The position numbers were made by a program, and so were the translations under genes. 13,885 nt of DNA, taken from NCBI GenBank assembly GCA_023229435.1, contig JALNZF010000045.1, forward strand, positions 1 through 13,885, read 5' to 3'. Positions 7,207 to 12,820 of this stretch are shown here, in pieces. Every line of letters starts with the position of its first letter. The stretch's first letter is position 1. The DNA is from Nitrospirota bacterium (GTDB lineage: Bacteria > Nitrospirota > UBA9217). The notes under the pieces are model-generated. The model was not told the DNA's origin and did no database searches. It saw nothing but the letters and a program-made list of their open reading frames with translations.

Positions 7207-7557
7207 ATGAAAAAGATACTGGTTATCGACGATGAGCAGAATATCCGGGGGCTTTATAAAGAGGAATTCGAAGAGATGGGCTACGAGGTAATAACGGCCA
7301 ACGACGGCATTCAGGCGCTCGCGGCGATGGACACCACAAAGTTCGATCTGGCCACCCTGGACATGCGCATGGAAGAAATGGACGGCATAGAAACCCTTCG
7401 GAAGATGAAAGAGAAGGACAGCACCCTTCCCGTTATTATCTGCACCGCCTACGAGGAATATAAGCATGATTTCGGAAGCTGGTGCTCCGACGCCTATGTA
7501 GTCAAGTCCTCAGACCTGTCCCTGCTCCGGGACACGGTAAAAAAGATCCTCGGATGA
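7207..7557 (+). CDS. Stand-alone response regulator receiver protein
   Basis: A 116-residue protein made of a single receiver domain, like CheY or Spo0F, with no output domain. The acidic pocket D8-D9, the phospho-acceptor D52 (LDMRMEEMDG), T80 (ICTAY) and K100 (VVKSS) are all present. ATG 7207 is preceded by a strong GAGGAGG ribosome binding site; a GTG two codons earlier lies inside that site and is unlikely. Lying behind the triple-GAF kinase, it is the probable phosphate acceptor and may act as a relay or by protein-protein contact. Its last codons overlap the methyltransferase gene by ATGA. Confidence 0.93.
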   Translation: MKKILVIDDEQNIRGLYKEEFEEMGYEVITANDGIQALAAMDTTKFDLATLDMRMEEMDGIETLRKMKEKDSTLPVIICTAYEEYKHDFGSWCSDAYVVKSSDLSLLRDTVKKILG

Positions 7558-8852
7558 GCGAACAAACCGGCGCGCTCGAGGTGCTCATTGAAAAACTCGT
7601 CCATGGCGGCAGCGGGCTGGCAAGGCTGGACACCGGCCAGGCGGTCTTTGTTCCCGGTGTACTGCCGGGAGAGCGGGTCGTTGTCTTCATCAGGAAAAAG
7701 AGAAAAGGCTTCCTGGAAGCCGCCCTTGTCAAGGTCCTTACACCGTCAAAAGACCGCATCACGCCACCGTGCAATGGGGAAATCGAATGTACCGGCGCAA
7801 CCTGGCCGCACATCGCGTACCCGGCCCAGCTCAAGCATAAGCAGGAGATCCTGCTCGACACCCTGAAAAAAATAGGAGGCATTGAACCCCGGCGCCTTCT
7901 TTCGATGCTCCCCTCGCCTCGCACGGACCACTACCGGCTGCGCACGCAGTTCAATGTGCGGATGAAAGACAACCGGCAGCGAATCGGTTTTTTCCGCCCG
8001 GGTTCGTACGACCTCATTGAAGTGAATAATGCCTTCCTCATCCACCCCGTCATCAACAAGGTGTTGAATGACATCAGGACCCTTTCTGACAAGCTTCCGT
8101 TGCTCACCGAACTCCATATCAACGCCTCACCGTCGGGAGAGGTCCATCTCCTGCTCTTCAGCGAACAACTGCTTTCCCCGGCAATGGACCCCTTCTTCGC
8201 GGAACTGAAAAGGACCTCGCCCGAAGTGATCGGCATAACCGGCTTCTCGGGCAGAAAAAAGGTCTCCTCCCTCGGCAGGAACCAGCTCACGCTCGAGATC
8301 GACGGTATTAAGCTCAAAGCCACGGAAGGAAATTTCTTTCAGGTAAACTGGGATCAGAACAGGAACATGGTAAGGACGGTACTGGACTTTACCTCACTCA
8401 CGGGGAACGAGACCGTGCTCGACCTCTACTGCGGCATCGGCAACTTTTCCCTGCCGCTCGCGAAGAACGCAAAGACCGTGATCGGCATCGAGTCGGGCTA
8501 CTCGGCGATCGAGGACGCAAAAGCGAACGCGGAATTGAACGGGATCTCGAATACGGAATTTATTGCCGACGACATGCAGAAGGGATTGAAGGCGCTGATC
8601 CAGAAAAAACTGCGCGCTGAAGTGATCGTGCTCGACCCGCCGCGTGCCGGTGCCACGCTCAAGACGATCGAGCGCGTGCTCGCCTTTGTCCCGAGGAAGA
8701 TCGTCTATGTCTCGTGCAATCCCTCGACGCTTGCGCGGGACCTGAAGTTCTTTCAACTCTTCGGTTTCCGCCTCGATCGGCTTCAGCCGGTGGACATGTT
8801 CCCCTATACCTATCATATTGAATGCGTGGCGGAGATGGTGAGGACGGAGTAG
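7554..8852 (+). CDS. rlmD: 23S rRNA uracil-5-methyltransferase, RlmD/TrmA family
   Basis: A 432-residue SAM-dependent RNA m5U methyltransferase. An N-terminal TRAM domain (residues about 5-63), a central domain and a C-terminal Rossmann methyltransferase (LDLYCGIGNFSLPLA) are in order. The motif LDPPRAG, the catalytic nucleophile C388 in YVSCNPSTLARDL and the C-terminal base region HIECVAEM are intact. The iron-sulfur site is not: C73 and C79 are kept, but the third ligand position is A82 (CTGA in place of CGGC) and the fourth is H164 (HPVI in place of CPVL). The enzyme probably lacks the [4Fe-4S] cluster of E. coli RlmD. It starts at ATG 7554, overlapping the receiver gene by four bases, so it is coupled to it. 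The exact target uridine is not known. Confidence 0.88.
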   Translation: MSEQTGALEVLIEKLVHGGSGLARLDTGQAVFVPGVLPGERVVVFIRKKRKGFLEAALVKVLTPSKDRITPPCNGEIECTGATWPHIAYPAQLKHKQEILLDTLKKIGGIEPRRLLSMLPSPRTDHYRLRTQFNVRMKDNRQRIGFFRPGSYDLIEVNNAFLIHPVINKVLNDIRTLSDKLPLLTELHINASPSGEVHLLLFSEQLLSPAMDPFFAELKRTSPEVIGITGFSGRKKVSSLGRNQLTLEIDGIKLKATEGNFFQVNWDQNRNMVRTVLDFTSLTGNETVLDLYCGIGNFSLPLAKNAKTVIGIESGYSAIEDAKANAELNGISNTEFIADDMQKGLKALIQKKLRAEVIVLDPPRAGATLKTIERVLAFVPRKIVYVSCNPSTLARDLKFFQLFGFRLDRLQPVDMFPYTYHIECVAEMVRTE

Positions 8853-9283
8853 AGGCTGCAATTCTTTTGGCAGGAATTCGGCACTATCCTTACGAAGAGT
8901 GACAAAGAGGATTGAGTGCAACTAATTGAAACATCATCTCTTAGTGAAGGCCGTGATAGCAATTCTTTCGATCAAAATGATAAAGTGTTTCTAAATATTA
9001 CATAAATTCCCCCAATTTTCACATTTCTTACCATTCCCGAACGTAAAGAGAGGAATTGTACGTTCATATTTCAGTGTAATTCATTCTTGAATGTTATTGA
9101 GGATTGAACGTAACCTATCGTTTTTATTAAAATATTAATTCTCATAAGTTTTTTCAGATAAAAACACCCCTGTTGTTTCTTTCACCTCCAATACCATCCT
9201 GAATCCTAATTTACGATTGTCGAACAACCTTACACTATAAAACCATAATACTATTTTATTACAAATATCAATCAGTTGTATTC
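8853..9283. other. Long AT-rich non-coding region upstream of the small gene
   Basis: After rlmD the base composition drops sharply to roughly one third G+C and stays low until about 9340. I found no plausible gene on either strand in these 431 bp. No intrinsic terminator stands out right after rlmD. The stretch holds the GAACGTA motifs (9039-9112) and leads into a sigma-54-type promoter, so it is best read as an extended control region; the low G+C may also mark acquired DNA. Confidence 0.5.
9039..9112. promoter_or_regulatory. Triplicated GAACGTA motif, candidate activator-binding sites
   Basis: GAACGTA (9039-9045) faces TACGTTC (9059-9065) as an inverted repeat with a 13-nt gap, and a third GAACGTA lies at 9106-9112. 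They sit about 170-245 bp upstream of the sigma-54-type promoter, the usual distance for enhancer sites of sigma-54 activators. The inverted pair could alternatively be a simple RNA hairpin. Confidence 0.4.
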
Positions 9284-9299
9284 TGGCAATTTTCTTGCA
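9284..9299 (+). promoter_or_regulatory. Sigma-54-type (-24/-12) promoter
   Basis: TGGCA (9284-9288) and TTGCA (9295-9299) place GG and GC exactly 10 nt apart, as required for RpoN promoters. Transcription should begin near 9310, about 50 nt before the small-protein ATG. In such AT-rich DNA a chance match cannot be excluded, but the spacing and placement fit well. Confidence 0.6.
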
Positions 9300-9358
9300 T
9301 TTTAATACCGTAGAGTAAGAGATTTAGCTGGTGAAATTACCCATGTTCGGTGAGCGCT

Positions 9359-9565
9359 ATGAGCGAACAAGAGAACAATAAAATTACCCGGGAACAGGAG
9401 AAAGAGATCAACAATATTTTAATAGACAGCTCGCTCTACTTGAGCATGTCTATGGCAGAGAGACAAAAGCTGTTACACTATCTCGTGTCGTCTTACTTTA
9501 ATTTTCTGCCAGTTGAAAACAGTCGGGCCCTTCCCACGGCAATGCAAACCGGATCGGCGATGTAA
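9359..9565 (+). CDS. Small protein of unknown function (68 aa)
   Basis: I do not recognise this protein. It starts MSEQENNKITREQEKEI, has a predicted amphipathic central helix (SLYLSMSMAERQKLLHYLVSSYF) and a polar tail ending GSAM. It has no signal peptide, cysteines or obvious enzyme motif. ATG 9359 follows GGTGA by 5 nt; a GTG three codons earlier is the alternative. A second ATG at 9343, also with GGTGA ahead of it, opens a 12-codon overlapping frame (MFGERYERTREQ, stop at 9379-9381) that could act as a coupled leader peptide. It stands alone between a sigma-54-type promoter and a terminator, with a structured RNA segment after its stop, which supports it being a real, regulated gene. Confidence 0.6.
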   Translation: MSEQENNKITREQEKEINNILIDSSLYLSMSMAERQKLLHYLVSSYFNFLPVENSRALPTAMQTGSAM

Positions 9566-9696
9566 ACCAATACGGGTTACGTCTTGCCTTTGGGAAATGA
9601 GTATATCAAAAGTGCCTCGTACCGTGAAAATGGTTTGGCCTAAATGGGCAATACGCCTCTAACCATACTCTCGGGCCCGAACCATTTGCCTCCCTT
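9566..9696 (+). ncRNA. Candidate structured RNA / 3' UTR
   Basis: Between the small gene and the terminator lie 131 nt with strong pairing: AAATGGTTTGG (9628-9638) pairs with CCGAACCATTT (9677-9687) over 11 positions with one G-U wobble, closing a 38-nt loop in which GGC (9647-9649) and GCC (9655-9657) can form a further stem. No known riboswitch or sRNA class was recognised. It could be a trans-acting 3' UTR-derived sRNA, or a stabilising 3' structure. Confidence 0.4.
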
Positions 9697-9744
9697 AATG
9701 TCGGAAGCTTTTTTATTATTACCGCTTCCGACATTTTTATTTTT
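9697..9744 (+). terminator. Rho-independent terminator
   Basis: A perfect 12-bp stem, AATGTCGGAAGC (9697-9708) against GCTTCCGACATT (9724-9735), with a 15-nt loop, runs into TTTTTATTTTT (9734-9744). It ends the transcript of the 68-residue gene and its structured 3' region. Confidence 0.88.
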
Positions 9745-9877
9745 CATGCCTGGCTGTTCCTTTCAGCGAATAATGCATGCCGCTCCCGGTTGCCTGTCGG
9801 ATAAAAATCGCGAGACACATACGGTCTTGATTCATCCCTTGTTGCCGAAGACCGCTGACCGCATTTGAATGCACCGC

Positions 9878-10282
9878 TCAAATAAACGAAACAGAGCGCG
9901 CAGCCGCGGCGATGACAAAGAATCTGTCGATATTTGACTTCTTGTCAGCCGGGAAAACGAAGAATCCCGGCCGGCCCGCTTGATAGCCCTGGGTCGTTCC
10001 GACCAATTTTTCTCCGTCCTTGAAAATTACCTGTATCTTTTTCCCCATAACCGGCTGTGACGCGTCGAATGTTTTCTGTTCGTTATAATGACGATCCCCC
10101 ACAAAGTCTTTCACAAAAAATATCGCTTTTAATTCCTTAAGGTGAACATCAAGGGGCTTGAAACCCGGTGGAGCGTCCAGAGGAACAAGATGGAAGGAGT
10201 CTTTATTGGGCGTGAAATTGTTGGTGAAGCCCTTCGACACGCGGCCATCCAGATATCGCACAACGATCTTATTCTGTATCAT
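9878..10282 (-). CDS. DUF6982-like (PilZ-like barrel) hypothetical protein
   Basis: A 134-residue protein that resembles a conserved family I know from Nitrospirota and deltaproteobacterial genomes, annotated as DUF6982. It has an N-terminal strand-rich segment (IVVRYLDGRVSKGFTNNFTPNK), a central DVHLKELKAIFFVKDFVGD and a second similar half (GKKIQVIFKDGEKLVGTTQGY, then RPGFFVFPADKKSN). The two halves read as a beta-barrel fold with PilZ-like character, but no canonical RxxxR c-di-GMP motif is visible. Function is unknown. ATG 10280-10282 is chosen for the AAGGAAAG ribosome binding site just upstream. That site overlaps the last codons of the truncated SRAP gene, so the two share one minus-strand transcript. 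Confidence 0.65.
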   Translation of the reverse strand: MIQNKIVVRYLDGRVSKGFTNNFTPNKDSFHLVPLDAPPGFKPLDVHLKELKAIFFVKDFVGDRHYNEQKTFDASQPVMGKKIQVIFKDGEKLVGTTQGYQAGRPGFFVFPADKKSNIDRFFVIAAAARSVSFI

Positions 10283-10457
10283 AACTTTCCTTTCTTCGGG
10301 ACTTGATGAGCCTCCGCTTGCCGTCATTGATGACGATCAGAATGTCCTGGCTGGGCGCGATGTTGTAGCGGGGCGGATATTCAATATCCCAGTCAGCGAT
10401 CCCGAACATCTTCGCGATGATCTCAATGGCGCTATGCACCTCAAATCGTCCGCACAT
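10269..10457 (-). pseudogene. Truncated SRAP (YedK/HMCES-like) protein
   Basis: The 62-codon frame begins MCGRFEVHSAIEIIAKMFG and contains PPRYNIAPSQ, the two N-terminal signatures of SRAP proteins, which cross-link to abasic sites in single-stranded DNA through Cys2. Full-length members have about 200-230 residues. Here the frame ends soon after RRLIKS, where the family normally continues with an RWGL-type segment, and the downstream catalytic Glu and His are lost. C2 and N32 remain. The start is the Met of MCGRF because Cys2 must be exposed by Met removal. It lies divergent from the LexA-family gene and shares its upstream region, a fitting position for an SOS gene. Confidence 0.8.
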
Positions 10458-10481
10458 ATACAGACACCATAACCTGTTGAA

Positions 10482-10510
10482 AGTATAACATGTTGATACA
10501 ATCACGTAAA
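10482..10510 (-). promoter_or_regulatory. Probable promoter of the SRAP remnant
   Basis: On the minus strand TTTACG (10505-10510), a 17-nt spacer and TATACT (10482-10487) form a reasonable promoter with a start near 10475. It lies 24 nt from the LexA-type operator, so the same repressor might affect both directions. Confidence 0.4.
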
Positions 10511-10526
10511 GAAATTCCGAAAACCC

Positions 10527-10556
10527 TTGACAGGTGAACGTTCGTTCACTTATACT
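10527..10556 (+). promoter_or_regulatory. Autoregulated promoter of the LexA-family gene
   Basis: TTGACA (10527-10532), an 18-nt spacer and TATACT (10551-10556). The predicted start falls at about 10562-10563, that is on the A of the ATG, so the transcript should be leaderless. No ribosome binding site is present before the ATG, which agrees. Confidence 0.7.
10534..10549. promoter_or_regulatory. LexA-type operator (SOS box)
   Basis: GTGAAC-N4-GTTCAC is a perfect inverted repeat filling the spacer between -35 and -10. Its core GAAC-N4-GTTC is the SOS box form known from Bacillus and other LexA proteins rather than the CTG-N10-CAG form of E. coli. Bound repressor would block RNA polymerase directly. 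Confidence 0.8.
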
Positions 10557-10562
10557 CTATCC

Positions 10563-11159
10563 ATGCCGTCACCAATCGTCAAGGAAGAGAAACACCGCGC
10601 CCGCATCCGGGACCTTGCCCGTTTCCAGCAGAAGAACGGCAGAATGCCCAGTTTCTCAGAGCTCGGCAAGATAACCGGTCTGCGGTCAAAAAACTCGGTA
10701 TTCAAGCTCGTAGGCAGGCTGGAGAAGCTCAAGGTCCTGGAGCGGGACAAGACCGGCAGGCTGATCGCAGGTTCAATTGCCTGCCCTCTCAAGGTTCTGG
10801 GAACTGTCGAGGCAGGGTTCCCCTCTCCCGCGGAAGAAGAGCTGGTTGATACCCTCTCCCTTGATGATTTCCTGATCCAGAACCGGGAGGCAACCTTTTT
10901 GCTCAAGGTATCCGGCGATTCCATGTCCGGCGCGGGGATCCTTCCGGGTGATATGGTCATTGTCGATAAAGGCCGGACGCCAAAGAGCGGCGATATCGTG
11001 ATCGCCCAGGTGGATGGTGAATGGACGATGAAGTATCTCCGAAAACGCGGAGACAGCATTACCCTCGTACCCGCAAACCCCAAGTACCAGCCTATCAAGC
11101 CGAAGCGTGAGCTCAAAATATCCGGGGTCGTGACAGCGGTGGTGAGGAAGTACAAATAG
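10563..11159 (+). CDS. lexA: LexA-family SOS repressor
   Basis: A 198-residue self-cleaving repressor. Residues about 10-70 form a winged helix (MPSFSELGKITGLRSKNSVFK). Residues 78-198 form the S24 peptidase domain with the cleavage bond A84-G85 (VEAGFPS), nucleophile S120 (VSGDSMSG) and general base K157 (WTMKYL). Activated RecA would trigger cleavage after DNA damage and derepress its targets. The recognition-helix region differs from E. coli LexA, in keeping with the GAAC-N4-GTTC operator found upstream. The ATG at 10563 coincides with the predicted transcription start, so it is read as leaderless. It is divergent from the SRAP remnant. It could be a second LexA paralogue controlling a small local regulon; no recA, dnaE2 or imuB is nearby. 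Confidence 0.88.
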   Translation: MPSPIVKEEKHRARIRDLARFQQKNGRMPSFSELGKITGLRSKNSVFKLVGRLEKLKVLERDKTGRLIAGSIACPLKVLGTVEAGFPSPAEEELVDTLSLDDFLIQNREATFLLKVSGDSMSGAGILPGDMVIVDKGRTPKSGDIVIAQVDGEWTMKYLRKRGDSITLVPANPKYQPIKPKRELKISGVVTAVVRKYK

Positions 11160-11181
11160 GGCAAGACCCAAAAGACATTAG

Positions 11182-11339
11182 TCTCACACGGAGCCACGAA
11201 GCCACGAAGGAAACCTGAGAAAACTTCACCTCTTTGTAGCGTTGTGTGAGAATAAATCCTTTGCTTAAAAAGCATCGTCATTGATTGAAAAAACCAAGGA
11301 ATGCTTTTCTTCTTCGTGGCTTCGTGGCTCCGTGTGAGA
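11182..11339. repeat. 158-bp inverted-repeat element built of CCACGAAG octamers
   Basis: A 28-nt perfect inverted repeat (11182-11209 and 11312-11339) contains tandem CCACGAAG octamers in its left arm and CTTCGTGG in its right arm, next to CTCACACGG/CCGTGTGAG ends. The interior holds a further unit, GTGTGAGAATAAATCC then TTTGC (11244-11264). The motif recurs after the right arm (11332-11352) and again downstream of the next gene. It sits between the LexA-family gene and the GxxExxY gene and has no coding capacity. Confidence 0.75.
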
Positions 11340-11389
11340 ACAAATCTTTTGCTTTGTAATGAATTGCACAAGAAAGGCGGAACTCGCAA

Positions 11390-11797
11390 ATGACCGCACA
11401 AGACCAGGTTGGAATGACTGAGAACGAAATAGGAAAAATCATTGTGAACTGTGCAGTGCGGCTTCACATGGAACTGGGACCAGGACTGCTCGAAACTGTA
11501 TACGAAATACTTCTCGTGCATTTGCTTCAAGAAGCCAGTTTGAAGGTTGAAAGACAGATTCCCATCCCTATACAATTCCGTGGAGTTCAATTCGACGAGG
11601 GTTTCCGCGCAGATGTCGTCGTGGAAGACAAGGTCATTCTCGAACTGAAGTCGGTTGAACGCGTCAGCAAAGCGCACAAGAAACAAGTTCTCACTTATCT
11701 TAAACTGACAGGCAAAAAACTGGGATACCTTCTGAATTTCGGTGAAGGTATGATGAAGGATGGTATCTCCCGCGTCCTGAACGGACAGGTAACATAG
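11390..11797 (+). CDS. GxxExxY protein (PDDEXK_3 nuclease-like)
   Basis: A 135-residue member of the GxxExxY family, named for a motif seen here as G32-L-L-E35-T-V-Y38. FRADVVV with D75 and ILELKSVE with E85-x-K87 give the PD-(D/E)xK nuclease arrangement, and the typical tail LTYLKLTGKKLGYLLNFGEG follows. The family's substrate and role are not established. The start is ATG 11390, nine nt after AAAGGCGG; the internal ATG 11414 (MTENEIGK) matches where many homologues begin and is the alternative. The gene is bracketed by octamer repeats on both sides (11182-11339 and 11832-11858), with the outermost arms in opposite orientation, which suggests that gene and repeats form one unit. Confidence 0.85.
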   Translation: MTAQDQVGMTENEIGKIIVNCAVRLHMELGPGLLETVYEILLVHLLQEASLKVERQIPIPIQFRGVQFDEGFRADVVVEDKVILELKSVERVSKAHKKQVLTYLKLTGKKLGYLLNFGEGMMKDGISRVLNGQVT

Positions 11798-11831
11798 GAA
11801 CAAAAAAGATATTTCACACAAAAAAGGCCTC

Positions 11832-11936
11832 CCTTCGTGGCTTTGTGGCTTCGTGTGAGCATAAAATCTTTTGCCTCAATGTATTTTCGTTGATTTAGGG
11901 AAAGCTGGAGAACACTTCTCCTCTTTGTGACGGTTC
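11832..11936. repeat. Downstream copy of the octamer repeat unit
   Basis: The stretch 11832-11858 matches the right arm upstream (11312-11338) with two mismatches, including CTTCGTGG, CTTTGTGG and the CGTGTGAG end. It is followed by ATAAAATCTTTTGC (11860-11873) and by CACTTCTCCTCTTTGTGACG (about 11914-11933), both of which have counterparts inside the upstream element in permuted order. No gene is present between 11798 and 12039. Confidence 0.65.
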
Positions 11937-12039
11937 GGCATGGCACTGCGAAATTCTTGCAATTTTTTATGAATTATAGTACCGTCATCTCATTAGGAAT
12001 ACTTCGTATATTGTTTGTGATACAAAACGGGAAAACAGC

Positions 12040-12369
12040 ATGAAGAAACGCTCTGAATCCGCTCCTCTCAATAAAGACGACAAGTTGTCGCCGGCATTCA
12101 AGCGTGAACTCCGCAGGAGAATCGCCGATGCGAATGATCCGGTGCGCTACGTCGTTTTCTCGGACATATCAGGCCGTGGCCGCTGGCGTTTGTGGCTCAA
12201 TGTTTCCGATGATGGATATGGAATGTCCATCGACCAGGCCACGCTGTTCAAGAGAAAAGCCGTCGCCCTGGCGGTTGCCAAGGCGTATTCATCAGGAAAA
12301 AAGAACCGTCTTCATCTTGCCAGGATAACAACAAAGAACGGAAAGAGACGGATCATCAGGTACGAGTGA
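12040..12369 (+). CDS. Small basic protein of unknown function (109 aa)
   Basis: I do not recognise this protein. It is strongly basic, with a charged N-terminus (KRELRRRIADAND), a middle of alternating strand and turn (RYVVFSDISGRGRWRLWLNVSDDGYGM), a helix (RKAVALAVAKAYSSGKK) and an RRIIRYE end. The strand-helix-strand pattern and charge suggest nucleic acid or protein binding, nothing more specific. ATG 12040 follows ACGGGAAAAC, a weak ribosome binding site. It stands alone, with about 240 bp of repeat-derived sequence before it and a nucleotidyltransferase gene after it, in a region rich in mobile modules. An unidentified antitoxin or phage-type protein would fit, as would a chance frame, though codon usage looks real. 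Confidence 0.55.
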   Translation: MKKRSESAPLNKDDKLSPAFKRELRRRIADANDPVRYVVFSDISGRGRWRLWLNVSDDGYGMSIDQATLFKRKAVALAVAKAYSSGKKNRLHLARITTKNGKRRIIRYE

Positions 12370-12502
12370 ACATAACAATGATTTTTCCGAAAAACTATAA
12401 TTTTCTTGAATAAAACCGGGAAAATACTATAATCAAAACAGATGGTTCATGCACGGTAGAACTTATCCGGCGACAACGGGTTGGTCCTGGAGGCCAAAAA
12501 CT

Positions 12503-12820
12503 ATGGATAAAAACGATTATGAAATAGCACGTGAGTTAAAACAGCGGCTCGCGGAAATTGTACCCCTGCTGGACTTCCGGGTGTTCGGTTCGCGCGCGCG
12601 GGGAGGCGCGGACGAATTCTCGGACATGGATGTGTTTCTGGAAGTTGAAACAATCAACCGGGACCTCAAGAAAAAGATCCGCGACATCGTATGGGAAGTG
12701 GGTTTTAAATATTCCCTCTATATCTCTCCCCTCATCTTCACACGATACGAGATAGAGGAGTCACCGCTGCGAGTCTCTCCCCTGGTCCATAATATCGTTG
12801 ACGAGGGGGTGCCGGTGTGA
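12503..12820 (+). CDS. Minimal nucleotidyltransferase (MNT), partner of HEPN protein
   Basis: A 105-residue nucleotidyltransferase with the signature G29-S30-R-A-R and D41-x-D43 (FSDMDVFLEVE). ATG 12503 is set by GGAGG ten nt upstream; earlier in-frame codons lack a ribosome binding site. The stop overlaps the HEPN gene by GTGA, so the two are translationally coupled, as is typical for MNT/HEPN toxin-antitoxin pairs in which the MNT protein modifies or restrains the HEPN RNase. It is only distantly similar to the MntA-type gene at 991-1299 and is paired with a different HEPN subtype, so the two modules were acquired separately. Confidence 0.85.
   Translation: MDKNDYEIARELKQRLAEIVPLLDFRVFGSRARGGADEFSDMDVFLEVETINRDLKKKIRDIVWEVGFKYSLYISPLIFTRYEIEESPLRVSPLVHNIVDEGVPV

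Noticed and set aside
9566..9700. Known riboswitch (c-di-GMP, cobalamin, SAM, glycine) in the stretch before the terminator
   Set aside because: Conserved core sequences of these classes were looked for and not found; also the RNA is downstream of its gene rather than upstream of one.
9745..9877. Possible gene between the terminator and the DUF6982-like gene
   Set aside because: Frames overlap the terminator hairpin, have no ribosome binding site and no recognisable protein features.
11182..11339. Terminator or attenuator made by the 28-nt inverted repeat
   Set aside because: The arms are more than 100 nt apart and no T-run follows; it behaves as a repeat element.
10550..11821. 423-codon minus-strand frame over the LexA and GxxExxY genes
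   Set aside because: It spans two well-identified plus-strand genes and the repeats between them, and shows no recognisable domain.
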